A stretch of 64,000 bases of DNA from Spartobacteria bacterium (GTDB taxonomy: Bacteria; Verrucomicrobiota; Verrucomicrobiia; Chthoniobacterales; UBA10450): positions 1 through 64,000 of the forward strand of contig PLCM01000020.1 in assembly GCA_003134765.1 (NCBI GenBank). The letters run 5' to 3'. Shown here piece by piece: positions 7,560 through 16,492 of the stretch (position 1 is the first letter of the stretch; each line of letters opens with the position of its first letter). The notes below the pieces were generated by a model that saw nothing but the letters and a program-made list of their open reading frames with translations, ran no database searches and was not told where the DNA came from. The translations under genes were made by a program, and so were the position numbers.

Positions 7560-10500
7560 CTACTGCAAATTGTAAACCTCTACCAGTCCCACCCCGGTCG
7601 TGTTGTTCTTGCCGCGCACAATCGCGGTGTAGTTGCCGGGTGGGACCGACTGCACGAGAGCGGATTCGAGATCGTTGCCTGGAGCGAGCGTTGTCGCCTC
7701 GATTTCAGCTTGCTGGCTGCTTCCATCAGCTCGCAATTTCCAATTGTCGTTCGTTGCCAGAGTCGTGCCGTTGCCGTCGTGCAATTCCAATGTCGGATCG
7801 GCCAATGTATTTTGGACACCGAATGCGGCAAGCGACGGACCGATAGCGCGGGCAACCACTTTGGCGGGAGCTATCCCCTGGGTGCCTCCAACAATAAACC
7901 CCCCGATCATCACGTTGTCTCCAGTATCGACGAATCCCCGGGTGCTGATGTTCGCCAACCTCGCTTTCGCTCCCTGGGAGAGATCGTAGAGTTCGACCAG
8001 TCCGACCCCGGTGCCGTTGTTCTTGCCTGCCAGGATTGCGGTGTAGTTGCCAGGAGCAAGAGTTGCGATAAGGGCCGATTCCAAATCGTTCGTCGGCGGG
8101 ATGGTAGTTGCCTCGATCTCCGCCTGTTGACTGGTTCCATCGGGCTTAACCTTCCAGTTGTCATTAGTAGAAATCGTGGTGCTCCCCTGGTGCAGTTCCA
8201 GCGTCGGATCGGATACGGTCGCGCCGACTCCGCCAAGGGATGGTCCGATTCCACGAAGAATAACCTTCTTCGGTTCGGTTCCCGTGATAATGAAGCCGGC
8301 AATCAAGACCTGTTCGCCAGTCAGCACACGCATGCGGGTGGAAATATTCAGTGGCTGAAAGGTCGGAGGGTTGAACCACACTTTCCGAATGCGATCATTG
8401 AGCGTATCGGCAATATAAAGATCGCCAGCGGAGTCGGTAGCCAGCTCGCCCGGTGAGCCACTAAGCCGCGCGGTAAGCGCAGGGCCACCGTCTCCGCCAA
8501 AGAGATGTGGGGCGCTCGGGTCATTGCCAACCAAGTAGCTGATAGTGTTGTCGCTCGCCACCTTCGTAACAAGGGTCTCAGAACCAATAAAGTACCCGCC
8601 ACGGCCATCAAAAGCAACATTACAAACTGTTTCGAGCGTCACCTGTGTCGCCAGAGTTTGTGGACTAGGAATATTGGTAGCCCCTGCTTGTCCATCATCT
8701 CCTGCAAATCTCGTGATGATTCCCTGCGGATCGACCTTGCGCACTTGGGTTGGCTTCCCAAGGGGGCCTGATATGTAGACGCTGCCATCACTTTCTACTG
8801 CTACTGCATAGGGGTTGTTGATTGCAGCGTTCGTCGCGAGCCCACCGTCGCCGCTGTAACTGTACTGGCCGTTGCCGGCAATTGTCGTGATGATCCCAGA
8901 AGTATCGACCTTGCGAATCCGAGCATGACCTTGGTCCGCGATATAAAGGTTCCCGGCAAGGTCAACCGCAATGCCATTGACTCCCCCGAGACTAGCATTG
9001 ATCGCCGGCCCTCCATCTCCGAGAGAGTTGCTGCAACAATCGCCGTTGCCTGCATAGGTGCTGATAATGCCATTCTTGTCGATTTTTCGAATTCGATTGT
9101 TGCGGTAATCCGACACGTAAACATTGCCGGTGCTGTCCCCCGCAACCCCCCGAGGCTCGTCGAGCATCGCATTCACGGCTGGTCCGTTGTCCCCTGAAAA
9201 TCCGGCGACGCCCGTGCCGGCGATCGTGCTGATAGTCCCGGCTGTTGTTACCTTCCGTATCTTATTGTTCAAAGTATCGCCTATATACATGTTGCCGTCA
9301 GGATCAAAGGCGACCCCGCCGGGCCGATTAAGTCCTGCCGAGGTTGCTGGACCGCCATCGCCGAAAGAATTGCCTGCACCGTTACCCGCGATGGTCGTGA
9401 TCGTGCCCGAAGAGTCGATCTTGCGGACACGGCTATTGAATGTGTCAGTAACGTAGCTGTTGCCCGCGTTATCCATGAAGATATCGAAAATGCTCCTGAA
9501 CGTTGCGTTGAGCGCTTGACCACCATCGCCGGAGAACCCATAGGCACCGGTGCCAATGACTGTTGCTATTTTTCCGTCCGTGGAAATTTTTCGAACAACG
9601 TTGGCGTTCATGTCGGCGAAGTATAAGTTGCCGGCCGTGTCCGGAAACAAGCCGTTTGGTTGACTAAGGACGGCGTTGACCGCCAGTCCTCCATCACCTG
9701 AATAACCGTTCTGTCCCGTCCCGGCGATGGTTTGAATGATGCCGTCGGTTGTTACCTTACGGATACGATGCGCATCTTTGTCAGCTATGTAGAGATTGCC
9801 GCTCAAGTCGACAGCCAAGCCGGTGGCGAAATTGATGGAAGCGGACGTGGCTGGGCCTCCATCTCCGGAGAATCCCTGAACGCCGTTCCCGGCGACTGTG
9901 ACGACAGTGCGGTCAGTTCTTATTTTTCGGATGGTCTTGTGATTCCCGTCGGAAACATAAAGATTCCCCGTCGAATCGATGGCGATCCCATTGGGGGAGA
10001 GGAACGTGCTTGTCGCTGCTATTCCTTCAACCGGTGTCGTATTTACGTCCTGGCCTCCGCCGGCAAAGGTGCTAATTATTCCAGCCGGTGTCACTCGCCG
10101 AACGCGATTATGGTCCAGGTCCGCGATGTAAAGATTATCCGAAGCGTCGAACAGGAGAAACCCCGGACTGTTCAATCCCGCCTGAGTGGCCGGGCCGTTG
10201 TCGCCGCTGTATTCGGTGAGTCCATTGCCGGCAAACACTGTGAGCGTGCCCGACGGAGTAATCTTTACCACAATGTTGTTCGTCTGATCCGAAACATAAA
10301 GACTTCCTACCGAGTCGCGGGCCAGTCCACTTACTTCCCCCAAATTTACCTGCGTCGCTGGACCTCCGACTCCAAGCAACTTTCTGCCGCTCCCAGCGAC
10401 CGTGGTGATGATGGGAGTCGGTGTAGGAGAGGACGCTGTCTGGGAAGAGGGTCGAAAAGAGGCGCTAAGATCGACTCCCTTGTTTACCTGTTCTCTTTTT

Positions 10501-10577
10501 TCTCCGAATACCAGCCCAACTGCCGCTACCGACGCTCCAAGGCAAAATATCGCGGCGATAAATCTCGGGGAACTCAT
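7560..10577 (-). CDS. secreted NHL-repeat beta-propeller protein with duplicated C-terminal domain
   Basis: 1005 aa; many NHL-like repeats (AVDLSGNLYIADKDAHRIRKVTTDGIIQTIAGTG); two C-terminal copies of GPSL...DPTLELH...DNWK...GNYTAI...GVGLVE. Confidence 0.9.
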   Translation of the reverse strand: MSSPRFIAAIFCLGASVAAVGLVFGEKREQVNKGVDLSASFRPSSQTASSPTPTPIITTVAGSGRKLLGVGGPATQVNLGEVSGLARDSVGSLYVSDQTNNIVVKITPSGTLTVFAGNGLTEYSGDNGPATQAGLNSPGFLLFDASDNLYIADLDHNRVRRVTPAGIISTFAGGGQDVNTTPVEGIAATSTFLSPNGIAIDSTGNLYVSDGNHKTIRKIRTDRTVVTVAGNGVQGFSGDGGPATSASINFATGLAVDLSGNLYIADKDAHRIRKVTTDGIIQTIAGTGQNGYSGDGGLAVNAVLSQPNGLFPDTAGNLYFADMNANVVRKISTDGKIATVIGTGAYGFSGDGGQALNATFRSIFDIFMDNAGNSYVTDTFNSRVRKIDSSGTITTIAGNGAGNSFGDGGPATSAGLNRPGGVAFDPDGNMYIGDTLNNKIRKVTTAGTISTIAGTGVAGFSGDNGPAVNAMLDEPRGVAGDSTGNVYVSDYRNNRIRKIDKNGIISTYAGNGDCCSNSLGDGGPAINASLGGVNGIAVDLAGNLYIADQGHARIRKVDTSGIITTIAGNGQYSYSGDGGLATNAAINNPYAVAVESDGSVYISGPLGKPTQVRKVDPQGIITRFAGDDGQAGATNIPSPQTLATQVTLETVCNVAFDGRGGYFIGSETLVTKVASDNTISYLVGNDPSAPHLFGGDGGPALTARLSGSPGELATDSAGDLYIADTLNDRIRKVWFNPPTFQPLNISTRMRVLTGEQVLIAGFIITGTEPKKVILRGIGPSLGGVGATVSDPTLELHQGSTTISTNDNWKVKPDGTSQQAEIEATTIPPTNDLESALIATLAPGNYTAILAGKNNGTGVGLVELYDLSQGAKARLANISTRGFVDTGDNVMIGGFIVGGTQGIAPAKVVARAIGPSLAAFGVQNTLADPTLELHDGNGTTLATNDNWKLRADGSSQQAEIEATTLAPGNDLESALVQSVPPGNYTAIVRGKNNTTGVGLVEVYNLQ

Positions 10578-10848
10578 GGCATTTACATGTTATTACGCTC
10601 CAGATGCGCCTCTGGGCGGGTTGAGGATAGGCGAATGACTTGCTCGTAGACAAGGATATTTATTGGATCTCTTGCACGCTCATAAGCATGTAATCGCAAA
10701 AATTGGTGATGACGGACTGTCCGTTCATGAACCAGCGTATTAGCCGACAAACGCCGCAACTGTTCAAGATTGCTACACCGCGAGCAGACGCTCGATCCCG
10801 TTTCGCCAGAATGTCGCGTTACAAAAAAGGTTGATCGTGCAGTTGTTA

Positions 10849-11056
10849 TTAGGCCGCCATTTTCGGGGAAGCGTTTTCCACATCGTCAGCGGCATCAAAA
10901 ACGCGGACTTTGCCTTGGTTGTAACCGGCTGTAGAATTTCGCGTAGCCGATGGCCGCCTGTGAGTCTTGATACCAAAGACGGCCAAAGGGTAGCGCGTCG
11001 GAAATCAGATCGAATCCGCGACGATCTTTGCGCGGTCGGACTTCGTAAAGGTGCAT
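10849..11056 (-). pseudogene. small conserved protein MHLYEVRPRKDRRGFDLISDALPFGRLWY..., frameshifted
   Basis: Frame 1 runs MHLYEVRPRKDRRGFDLISDALPFGRLWYQDSQAAIGYAKFYSR; a -1/+2 shift continues GKVRVFDAADDVENASPKMAA-stop. Confidence 0.6.
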
Positions 11057-11217
11057 CCCGGCGCATTATATGTGCGCGCGAACAGGAGGCGAGACTTCTG
11101 CCATGAAACGGAGTCGGGCATGTGCCCGAAAGAGTGACGGTGTCCGACCCTTGTTCCCAAAACAAGCCACACGGATAGCAAACGACGGATTGCAGCAAGC
11201 CCTAACGGGCCGGTCTG

Positions 11218-12858
11218 CTAATATCCTCCAAAATACTCGCCCTCCTCTTCATCTTCTTCCTCATCTGGGCGGCCAGTTAAACGAGTGACGGCGTCCGCGT
11301 CGTAGAAACGCACGTTCTGATCACGGAGAAAGGAAAAGACGGCGTCTTCGGCGATGTGGTCTTTTTTTGGAAGCGATACCCAACCCTGAACCGCTAATTC
11401 ATAGGACAGTAACCAGTGCGGCCCCCTGAGTGATTCGGGGGTAAACGACTCTTGAAAGGCCTGTGACGGCGGCGGGATTTCCGTCAAATTTCTTTTCGCT
11501 GCATGAAACAGTAGGATTGAGCAGCAGTCGTCTACCATCTGCGCGACCGCCTCAACGGCTTCCTGTGTCACCACAATGTCGAAGACTAATGCCGCCCACA
11601 AACTCCACGCCACTTCGCTACTGTGTTTCACAGGCGCGCACTTTTTGATCATGGCATGGATTGTCTCGCGAACCGCTTCCTCGCTCAGGCTTGCGTGAGT
11701 CTCGTGCAAATCTTTCAATGCTTTTATGGCGAAGGGCCAAACGCCCGGTTCGTGCATCACCGCTTGGAGGATCAAAGCTTGGAGCAACTCAGCCGTAGCG
11801 GATGAAACCCTGACGCCAGAAAGCGAGCTGACCGTGTATCGAAGTATTGACTTGTCGGGAAATTCGCGTTGGCGAGCAAAAGCCCTGGTAAACAAGTGGA
11901 GCAGATCGGACGGCTGTATTGACGGCAAGTCCTGGCCCAGATGAATCCCCGTACGATGATGACTGTCGCGGCGAGGAAAGGCTCGTATCTCCTGTATGCC
12001 TGGATTGTCGAGTTCCTGCGGCAGGTCGCAAATCTTGGTTTTGAGAGGGTTTAGCTCCAACTCGAACTCGGCGAGCGCATCTTCAAGAACGGTTAGCGCG
12101 CGTTCGGCTTTTGACCGTTCAGTAAACACGAGTTCGTAATCATCAATGAAACGGAATCCATCTCGGATACCTTCCTTTTCCAACCGGGCGTCGACTTGCG
12201 AGAGAATGATTTCAGCTAAAAGCATCGACGACACCGGACCGATTGGGACACCGCGAGTTTGCCCGCTCTGGCACGCTTGAACCAAAGAGTCGATCTTCGC
12301 GCCTACAGATTCTTCCGCCGGTCTAGCTCGCAACCGCTTTTTGGCAGCCTCTTTCGAACTCAGCGCCCATTCAATCGCATGAGTGTACACTGATGGGTAA
12401 AACCGACTCACGTCTGCGTAGAGTATGACGTGTTTGCCGAACCGAACCAAGGCACGGTGCGGCGGAACTGCATCGAGAGGCGGCGAACGCGTCAGGCTTC
12501 CGTCACTCCTGATTGTGGGCTTCGGGAGGCAGAATATAGAAGCGCGCGCCTTTCGGAGCAGTTCGTCCTGATGGGCGACAATGGCAGCGGCGAGTCGATA
12601 ATACGGGATGGGATTGGCAATGGCTAACCGGCGGCGTAACAATGCTGGCCTCGCTAGGCTGTAGGCGGAATAGTCGCACCATTTACCCTTTTTCGCGTCA
12701 GTCAGCTCCTCAGGCAGCATATCCTTCCCAACGGTGATCGCCCTTGCAAATTTGGAGGTCGTGAATCCGGGAGGTAATTCAACGGGAAAATATCCGCGAC
12801 TCAGCAATGCGGATAGACTTAGTTTTGGCAGCGATTCAGGGGGCTTTTTTTTTGCCAT
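11218..12858 (-). CDS. stand-alone reverse transcriptase, DRT/Abi-like or unknown-group (UG) type
   Basis: 546 aa; YADVSRFYPSVYTHAIEWAL, TRGVPIGPVSSMLLAEIILSQVDARL, FRFIDDYELVF (xIDD catalytic motif), LNPLKTKI; ~250 aa helical C-terminal extension and acidic tail. Confidence 0.9.
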   Translation of the reverse strand: MAKKKPPESLPKLSLSALLSRGYFPVELPPGFTTSKFARAITVGKDMLPEELTDAKKGKWCDYSAYSLARPALLRRRLAIANPIPYYRLAAAIVAHQDELLRKARASIFCLPKPTIRSDGSLTRSPPLDAVPPHRALVRFGKHVILYADVSRFYPSVYTHAIEWALSSKEAAKKRLRARPAEESVGAKIDSLVQACQSGQTRGVPIGPVSSMLLAEIILSQVDARLEKEGIRDGFRFIDDYELVFTERSKAERALTVLEDALAEFELELNPLKTKICDLPQELDNPGIQEIRAFPRRDSHHRTGIHLGQDLPSIQPSDLLHLFTRAFARQREFPDKSILRYTVSSLSGVRVSSATAELLQALILQAVMHEPGVWPFAIKALKDLHETHASLSEEAVRETIHAMIKKCAPVKHSSEVAWSLWAALVFDIVVTQEAVEAVAQMVDDCCSILLFHAAKRNLTEIPPPSQAFQESFTPESLRGPHWLLSYELAVQGWVSLPKKDHIAEDAVFSFLRDQNVRFYDADAVTRLTGRPDEEEDEEEGEYFGGY

Positions 12859-12918
12859 CGGATTACTAATGAGAGCGTAGTGGAACTCTGCTCACACTGC
12901 CAGATTACTCCGCCATCA

Positions 12919-12987
12919 TCAAAATGGGTTCTCAATCAGATTAAATCCGCGTCGGTCTTTGCGGGGTCGGACTTCGTAACCGTGCAT
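12919..12987 (-). pseudogene. truncated second copy of the MHxYEVRPRKDRRGF small gene
   Basis: MHGYEVRPRKDRRGFNLIENPF-stop; near-identical at DNA level to 11006-11056. Confidence 0.6.
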
Positions 12988-12998
12988 CCGCGCATCCT

Positions 12999-13065
12999 AT
13001 CTTCCGGCAGGTTGCGGAGCTGTTCCAAATTATCGCCACAGTAAATTACCCGCGTATCGATGAGG
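12999..13065 (-). pseudogene. N-terminal fragment of a site-specific DNA methyltransferase
   Basis: TRVIYCGDNLEQLRNLPEDR resembles the N-terminus of DNA methyltransferases with NLEQLRxLP...DLIYIDPPF; catalytic part missing. Confidence 0.45.
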
Positions 13066-13460
13066 GCCGAGGGTTTCGCTGGCACGCCGGAAGTTATCTG
13101 GGAAATGGGGACGAGGTCAACAAACGGTCGCAGACTGACCGAGTTTTTGAACGTATTTGTCCGGAAGTTTGGGGAAACTGACGCGAATTTCCGAAACTTC
13201 GGGCGACAGAAACGGTTAAATCAATTGAAATGGAATTCTCCCCCAGGAGTCCGTCGTTTGAGGCAATGGTGCGCTCGACTTTCCCTGATCTGGCATCGAT
13301 GTCCGGACCGGAAGTCAATGAGGCGAATTTCGTCAACCGCGTTTGCGAGCTCTTACGGCTCAGATTGGCCGACGAATCCGAGCCATCAAAAGTGGGGGTC
13401 CCAAGAGACGGATTAATTCACAACGACTAATCACCAAGCGATTAAGGGGGTGCCCATCTG

Positions 13461-13492
13461 CACGCGACATTTGACGGGGAGTCGTCGCGTGA
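13461..13492. repeat. perfect 8-bp stem hairpin upstream of the 180 aa gene
   Basis: CACGCGAC...GTCGCGTG. Confidence 0.5.
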
Positions 13493-13505
13493 GCGAAGTA
13501 AAAGC

Positions 13506-14048
13506 ATGCCGCTAAACATCGAAAGTCTTCACATCGGAATGAGGGTGACGCATCCGCGTTACGGAATCGGCATCATCAAAGCACTCACACAGCACACCGC
13601 AGACATTTCGTTCGACGACACTCCGAGAACAGTCGATCCAAGTTCGAGCGAACTCACGTCGACAGAAGCGACCGCCACTTTAACAGAGCTGCAAGTGCCC
13701 CTGGCGAATCTCATCCGCGAAACGACTCAAGCAGTGGTCGATGCGCTTGGCTTTGAAAAACGCGATGTAATCGTTGAAGGACTCGCGAACCGGTGGCAGC
13801 GCGGATCGCTTATCATGCAACCTGCGGACAGCTCGATTCAGGCAAAGGAGGTACCAATCGAGACCTTCTTCCACAAAATTGTTATGGTTCGGAATCAGCT
13901 CCGCGTTCTGGAGCAGAAGGTCAACGCGAGCGACAAACTGAGCGATGCCGACAAATTTGACATCCAGCAGTACATCACTCGCTGTTATGGATCGCTGACG
14001 ACTTTCAATGTTCTCTTTAAGCGAAAAGAGGACCATTTCGGAAACTGA
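13506..14048 (+). CDS. conserved hypothetical protein
   Basis: 180 aa ORF, VTHPRYGIGIIKAL N-terminal (CarD/Tudor-like beta) segment plus helical C-terminus. Confidence 0.7.
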   Translation: MPLNIESLHIGMRVTHPRYGIGIIKALTQHTADISFDDTPRTVDPSSSELTSTEATATLTELQVPLANLIRETTQAVVDALGFEKRDVIVEGLANRWQRGSLIMQPADSSIQAKEVPIETFFHKIVMVRNQLRVLEQKVNASDKLSDADKFDIQQYITRCYGSLTTFNVLFKRKEDHFGN

Positions 14049-14129
14049 GCAGTTCGGACAGCCACGACCGAAGCGGCACGCTAGGGCATGGTTCGCAATG
14101 GTGGCACAGAAAGGTGATAAAAGTTCGTG

Positions 14130-14300
14130 ATGATTCGGAACAACCTGCGGGTGCTCGAGCAAAAGGTGAACGCGAGCGACAAGCTCAGCGACGCGGACAA
14201 GTTCGAGCTCCAACAATACATCACGCGCTGTTACGGCTCTCTCACCACGTTCAACATTCTGTTCAAGAACAAGGACGATCAGTTCCGCACCGGCGGTTGA
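14130..14300 (+). pseudogene. 3' fragment paralogue of the preceding 180 aa gene
   Basis: [52 protein letters not shown] versus [52 protein letters not shown]; in-frame stop just upstream. Confidence 0.7.
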
Positions 14301-14314
14301 GCGAGCACAACTCC

Positions 14315-14396
14315 GTCATCCCGAGCGAAGTCGAGGGATCCCGTGTTGTTAGCTGCACGTTACGCGACGGGATCCCTCGACTTCGCTCGGGATGAC
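14315..14396. repeat. REP/MITE-like palindrome, family A
   Basis: GTCATCCCGAGCGAAGTCGAGGGATCCCGT...ACGGGATCCCTCGACTTCGCTCGGGATGAC. Confidence 0.9.
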
Positions 14397-14406
14397 AGGT
14401 TGAGAA

Positions 14407-15270
14407 TTATCGGATCGTCGCGACGATGACCACGACGGACGCGAGAGCACAGAGAATTCCGGCAATTTGCATCCGGCTAAGATGTTCCTTCAAAAACCAG
14501 CGCGCCAGGAGAACGGTGCTCGCGGGATAGAGAGAGGCGAGCGTCACAACGATACTGAGCGGCCCGATCCGGGCGGCAATCATGTAGAGAACGTTCGCCG
14601 CCATATCAAGTGCGCCGCCAGCAAAGGCGGTCGCCGCTGGCGTCCGGCTCATCCGAAGCGTTCGCTTCGTTACGAGGGCGATCGCGCCGAACAATGCGAT
14701 CGACGAAATTCGCGCAGCGACCAGCGGCCACATTCCCGCGGACGTTGCAGTGCGGGCCAGCGAGAGGAAAAAAACTCCCACCGACAGGCCGGCAAACAGT
14801 GCCAGCACGAAACCGGGCGGAAGAGCACCCTTTTTCGATTCAACGGTAACGACACCTTCCTGCTTCGGCGGACGGCTCACGAGCGCAATTGCGATGAGGG
14901 CGAGAGCAACCCCGACAAGGGTCAACGGTCGCAGCCGCTCACCCAACAGAAACGCAAACAGCACGGGAATCATCGCCGCGATCACCGCGGTCGTGGGGGC
15001 GACCACCGCCATCGTACCGACAGCAAGGGCGCGATACAACAGCGCCACACCGATGCCGCCGCTCAAGCCGGCGATGAAGCCCCAGACCCAATCGTGAGGT
15101 GAGATCGTCGACGCCGGTAGAAATGGCAGCACCATCACCAGCAAGACCAGGCCGACGAATTGCGACCAGAAAACGGTCGCGATCGTGTTCGCGCGGCGCG
15201 CGGTTAATCCGCCGAAGAAATCGGCGGAGCCGTAGAGAACGGCGGAGCCAAGCGCGAGAAGCTCAATCAT
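14407..15270 (-). CDS. EamA/DMT family transporter
   Basis: MIELLALGSAVLYGSADFFGG..., about ten TM segments, two EamA-like halves. Confidence 0.85.
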   Translation of the reverse strand: MIELLALGSAVLYGSADFFGGLTARRANTIATVFWSQFVGLVLLVMVLPFLPASTISPHDWVWGFIAGLSGGIGVALLYRALAVGTMAVVAPTTAVIAAMIPVLFAFLLGERLRPLTLVGVALALIAIALVSRPPKQEGVVTVESKKGALPPGFVLALFAGLSVGVFFLSLARTATSAGMWPLVAARISSIALFGAIALVTKRTLRMSRTPAATAFAGGALDMAANVLYMIAARIGPLSIVVTLASLYPASTVLLARWFLKEHLSRMQIAGILCALASVVVIVATIR

Positions 15271-15292
15271 GGAGCCCCGACCTCTGCCGAAA

Positions 15293-15354
15293 TTGCAGGG
15301 CGTTTCTGTGAAACGCCGTCGGGGTTGGCGTCTGACAGAGACGCCCTGCAATTG
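15293..15354. repeat. palindromic intergenic repeat (ATTGCAGGGCGTTTCTGT / ACAGAGACGCCCTGCAAT)
   Basis: near-perfect 18-bp inverted repeat. Confidence 0.75.
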
Positions 15355-15427
15355 CAATTCCGGGCCGTGGCCGACGAGCGCCGAATCGTTTCAAAAAATG
15401 CAATAATGCCGCGATCATCGATCGCGG

Positions 15428-16345
15428 CTACAGGTTCCACTTCCTTGGGATCTTCTGTTTCAGCTTCTCGACGGGCTCAAACAAATCGCCCATTTTTTCG
15501 ACGCGCTGCAGGACTTTGTCGGAAGAAAAGACGAGCAGATTCGCGTTCTTCTTCTTCAGGGTGCGCTCCACTTCGTCCCAGGTCACCGGCGTGGAAACGG
15601 TGGGCTGTTCCTTCGCGCGCAGCGAGTAAACGTTTACCGTCGTCTTGTGCTCGTCGTTTTGACTCCAATCAACGAAAACCTTTCCCGTCCGCAGCGCTCT
15701 CGCCATTTTTGAAATGACAAGCTTCGGGTGTTCGTGTTCCAGGTGTCCGGCCAGGGCGCGGGACAAGGCCTTGGTTTGATCGAAGGTCGCCGCAGTATTG
15801 AGCGGCACATAGATCTGTAATCCTTTCGAGCCGGATGTTTTCGCCCAGCTCTTGAGTTTCATCTCCGCGAGCAAATCCCGCAGCCAGAGCCCGACCTGAC
15901 AGCATTGAACGATGTCGGCGGGCGCGCCCGGATCGAGATCGAATACCATCATGGTGGGGCGCGCGACGTCTTTTTTGCGGGCGAGCGAGGTGTGCAATTC
16001 GATGTCGGCAAGGTTCGCTGCCCAGACCAGGGTCGGCAGGTCCTGCGCGAGGCAATAATGCATGTCGCGCTGATTGCCTTCGCTCCAGACTCTTGCGGTC
16101 TTGACCCAGCTCGGCCGATGAGCCGGGCAATTCTTTTCGTAGAAAAACGGCTGATCGACGCCGTTCGGGTAGCGCTTCATGGTGAGCGGACGGTCCCGGA
16201 GGTGCGGAAGGAGAACGGGCGCGATCCGAATGTAATAATCGATCAGCTGGCCCTTGGTGAACCCGGCCTTGGGATAAAGCACCTTGTTCAGGTTCGACAC
16301 CGCGAGCTTTTTCCCTTCGACGATCAACCGCGCCTTATCGCTCAT
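15428..16345 (-). CDS. LigD-type DNA polymerase/primase domain protein (stand-alone)
   Basis: LSNLNKVLYPKAGFTKGQLIDYYIRIAPVLLPHLRDRPLTMKRYPNGVDQPFFYEKN..., MMVFDLDPGAPADIV, TSGSKGLQIYVPL. Confidence 0.88.
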   Translation of the reverse strand: MSDKARLIVEGKKLAVSNLNKVLYPKAGFTKGQLIDYYIRIAPVLLPHLRDRPLTMKRYPNGVDQPFFYEKNCPAHRPSWVKTARVWSEGNQRDMHYCLAQDLPTLVWAANLADIELHTSLARKKDVARPTMMVFDLDPGAPADIVQCCQVGLWLRDLLAEMKLKSWAKTSGSKGLQIYVPLNTAATFDQTKALSRALAGHLEHEHPKLVISKMARALRTGKVFVDWSQNDEHKTTVNVYSLRAKEQPTVSTPVTWDEVERTLKKKNANLLVFSSDKVLQRVEKMGDLFEPVEKLKQKIPRKWNL

Positions 16346-16405
16346 GTTTTTCCAAGATATCGAACAGAGCGCGATGTCGAACAAGGCTTAAGCGCATGTC
16401 TAGCC

Positions 16406-16488
16406 CTCATCCCAGGCGCAGTCGAGGGATCCCGAAGCGAAACGTGCAGGTAGCACCACGGGATCCCTCGACTTTGCTCGGGATGACA
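16406..16488. repeat. REP/MITE-like palindrome, family A
   Basis: TCATCCCAGGCGCAGTCGAGGGATCCC...GGGATCCCTCGACTTTGCTCGGGATGACA. Confidence 0.85.
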
Positions 16489-16492
16489 GAAG

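Noticed and set aside
9732-10649. 305 aa plus-strand ORF, and similarly 7506-8456
   Set aside because: Antisense to the NHL-repeat gene; apparent repeats merely mirror the NHL repeats.
12859-12918. Retron msr/msd or upstream ncRNA for the RT
   Set aside because: Only ~60 bp separates the RT start from the pseudogene fragment, with no evident long inverted repeat; the downstream spacer is a better candidate.
13060-13430. ORFs of 118 and 66 aa between the RT flank and the 180 aa gene
   Set aside because: Overlapping frames, no domain recognised, within a scarred region; not supportable as genes from sequence alone.
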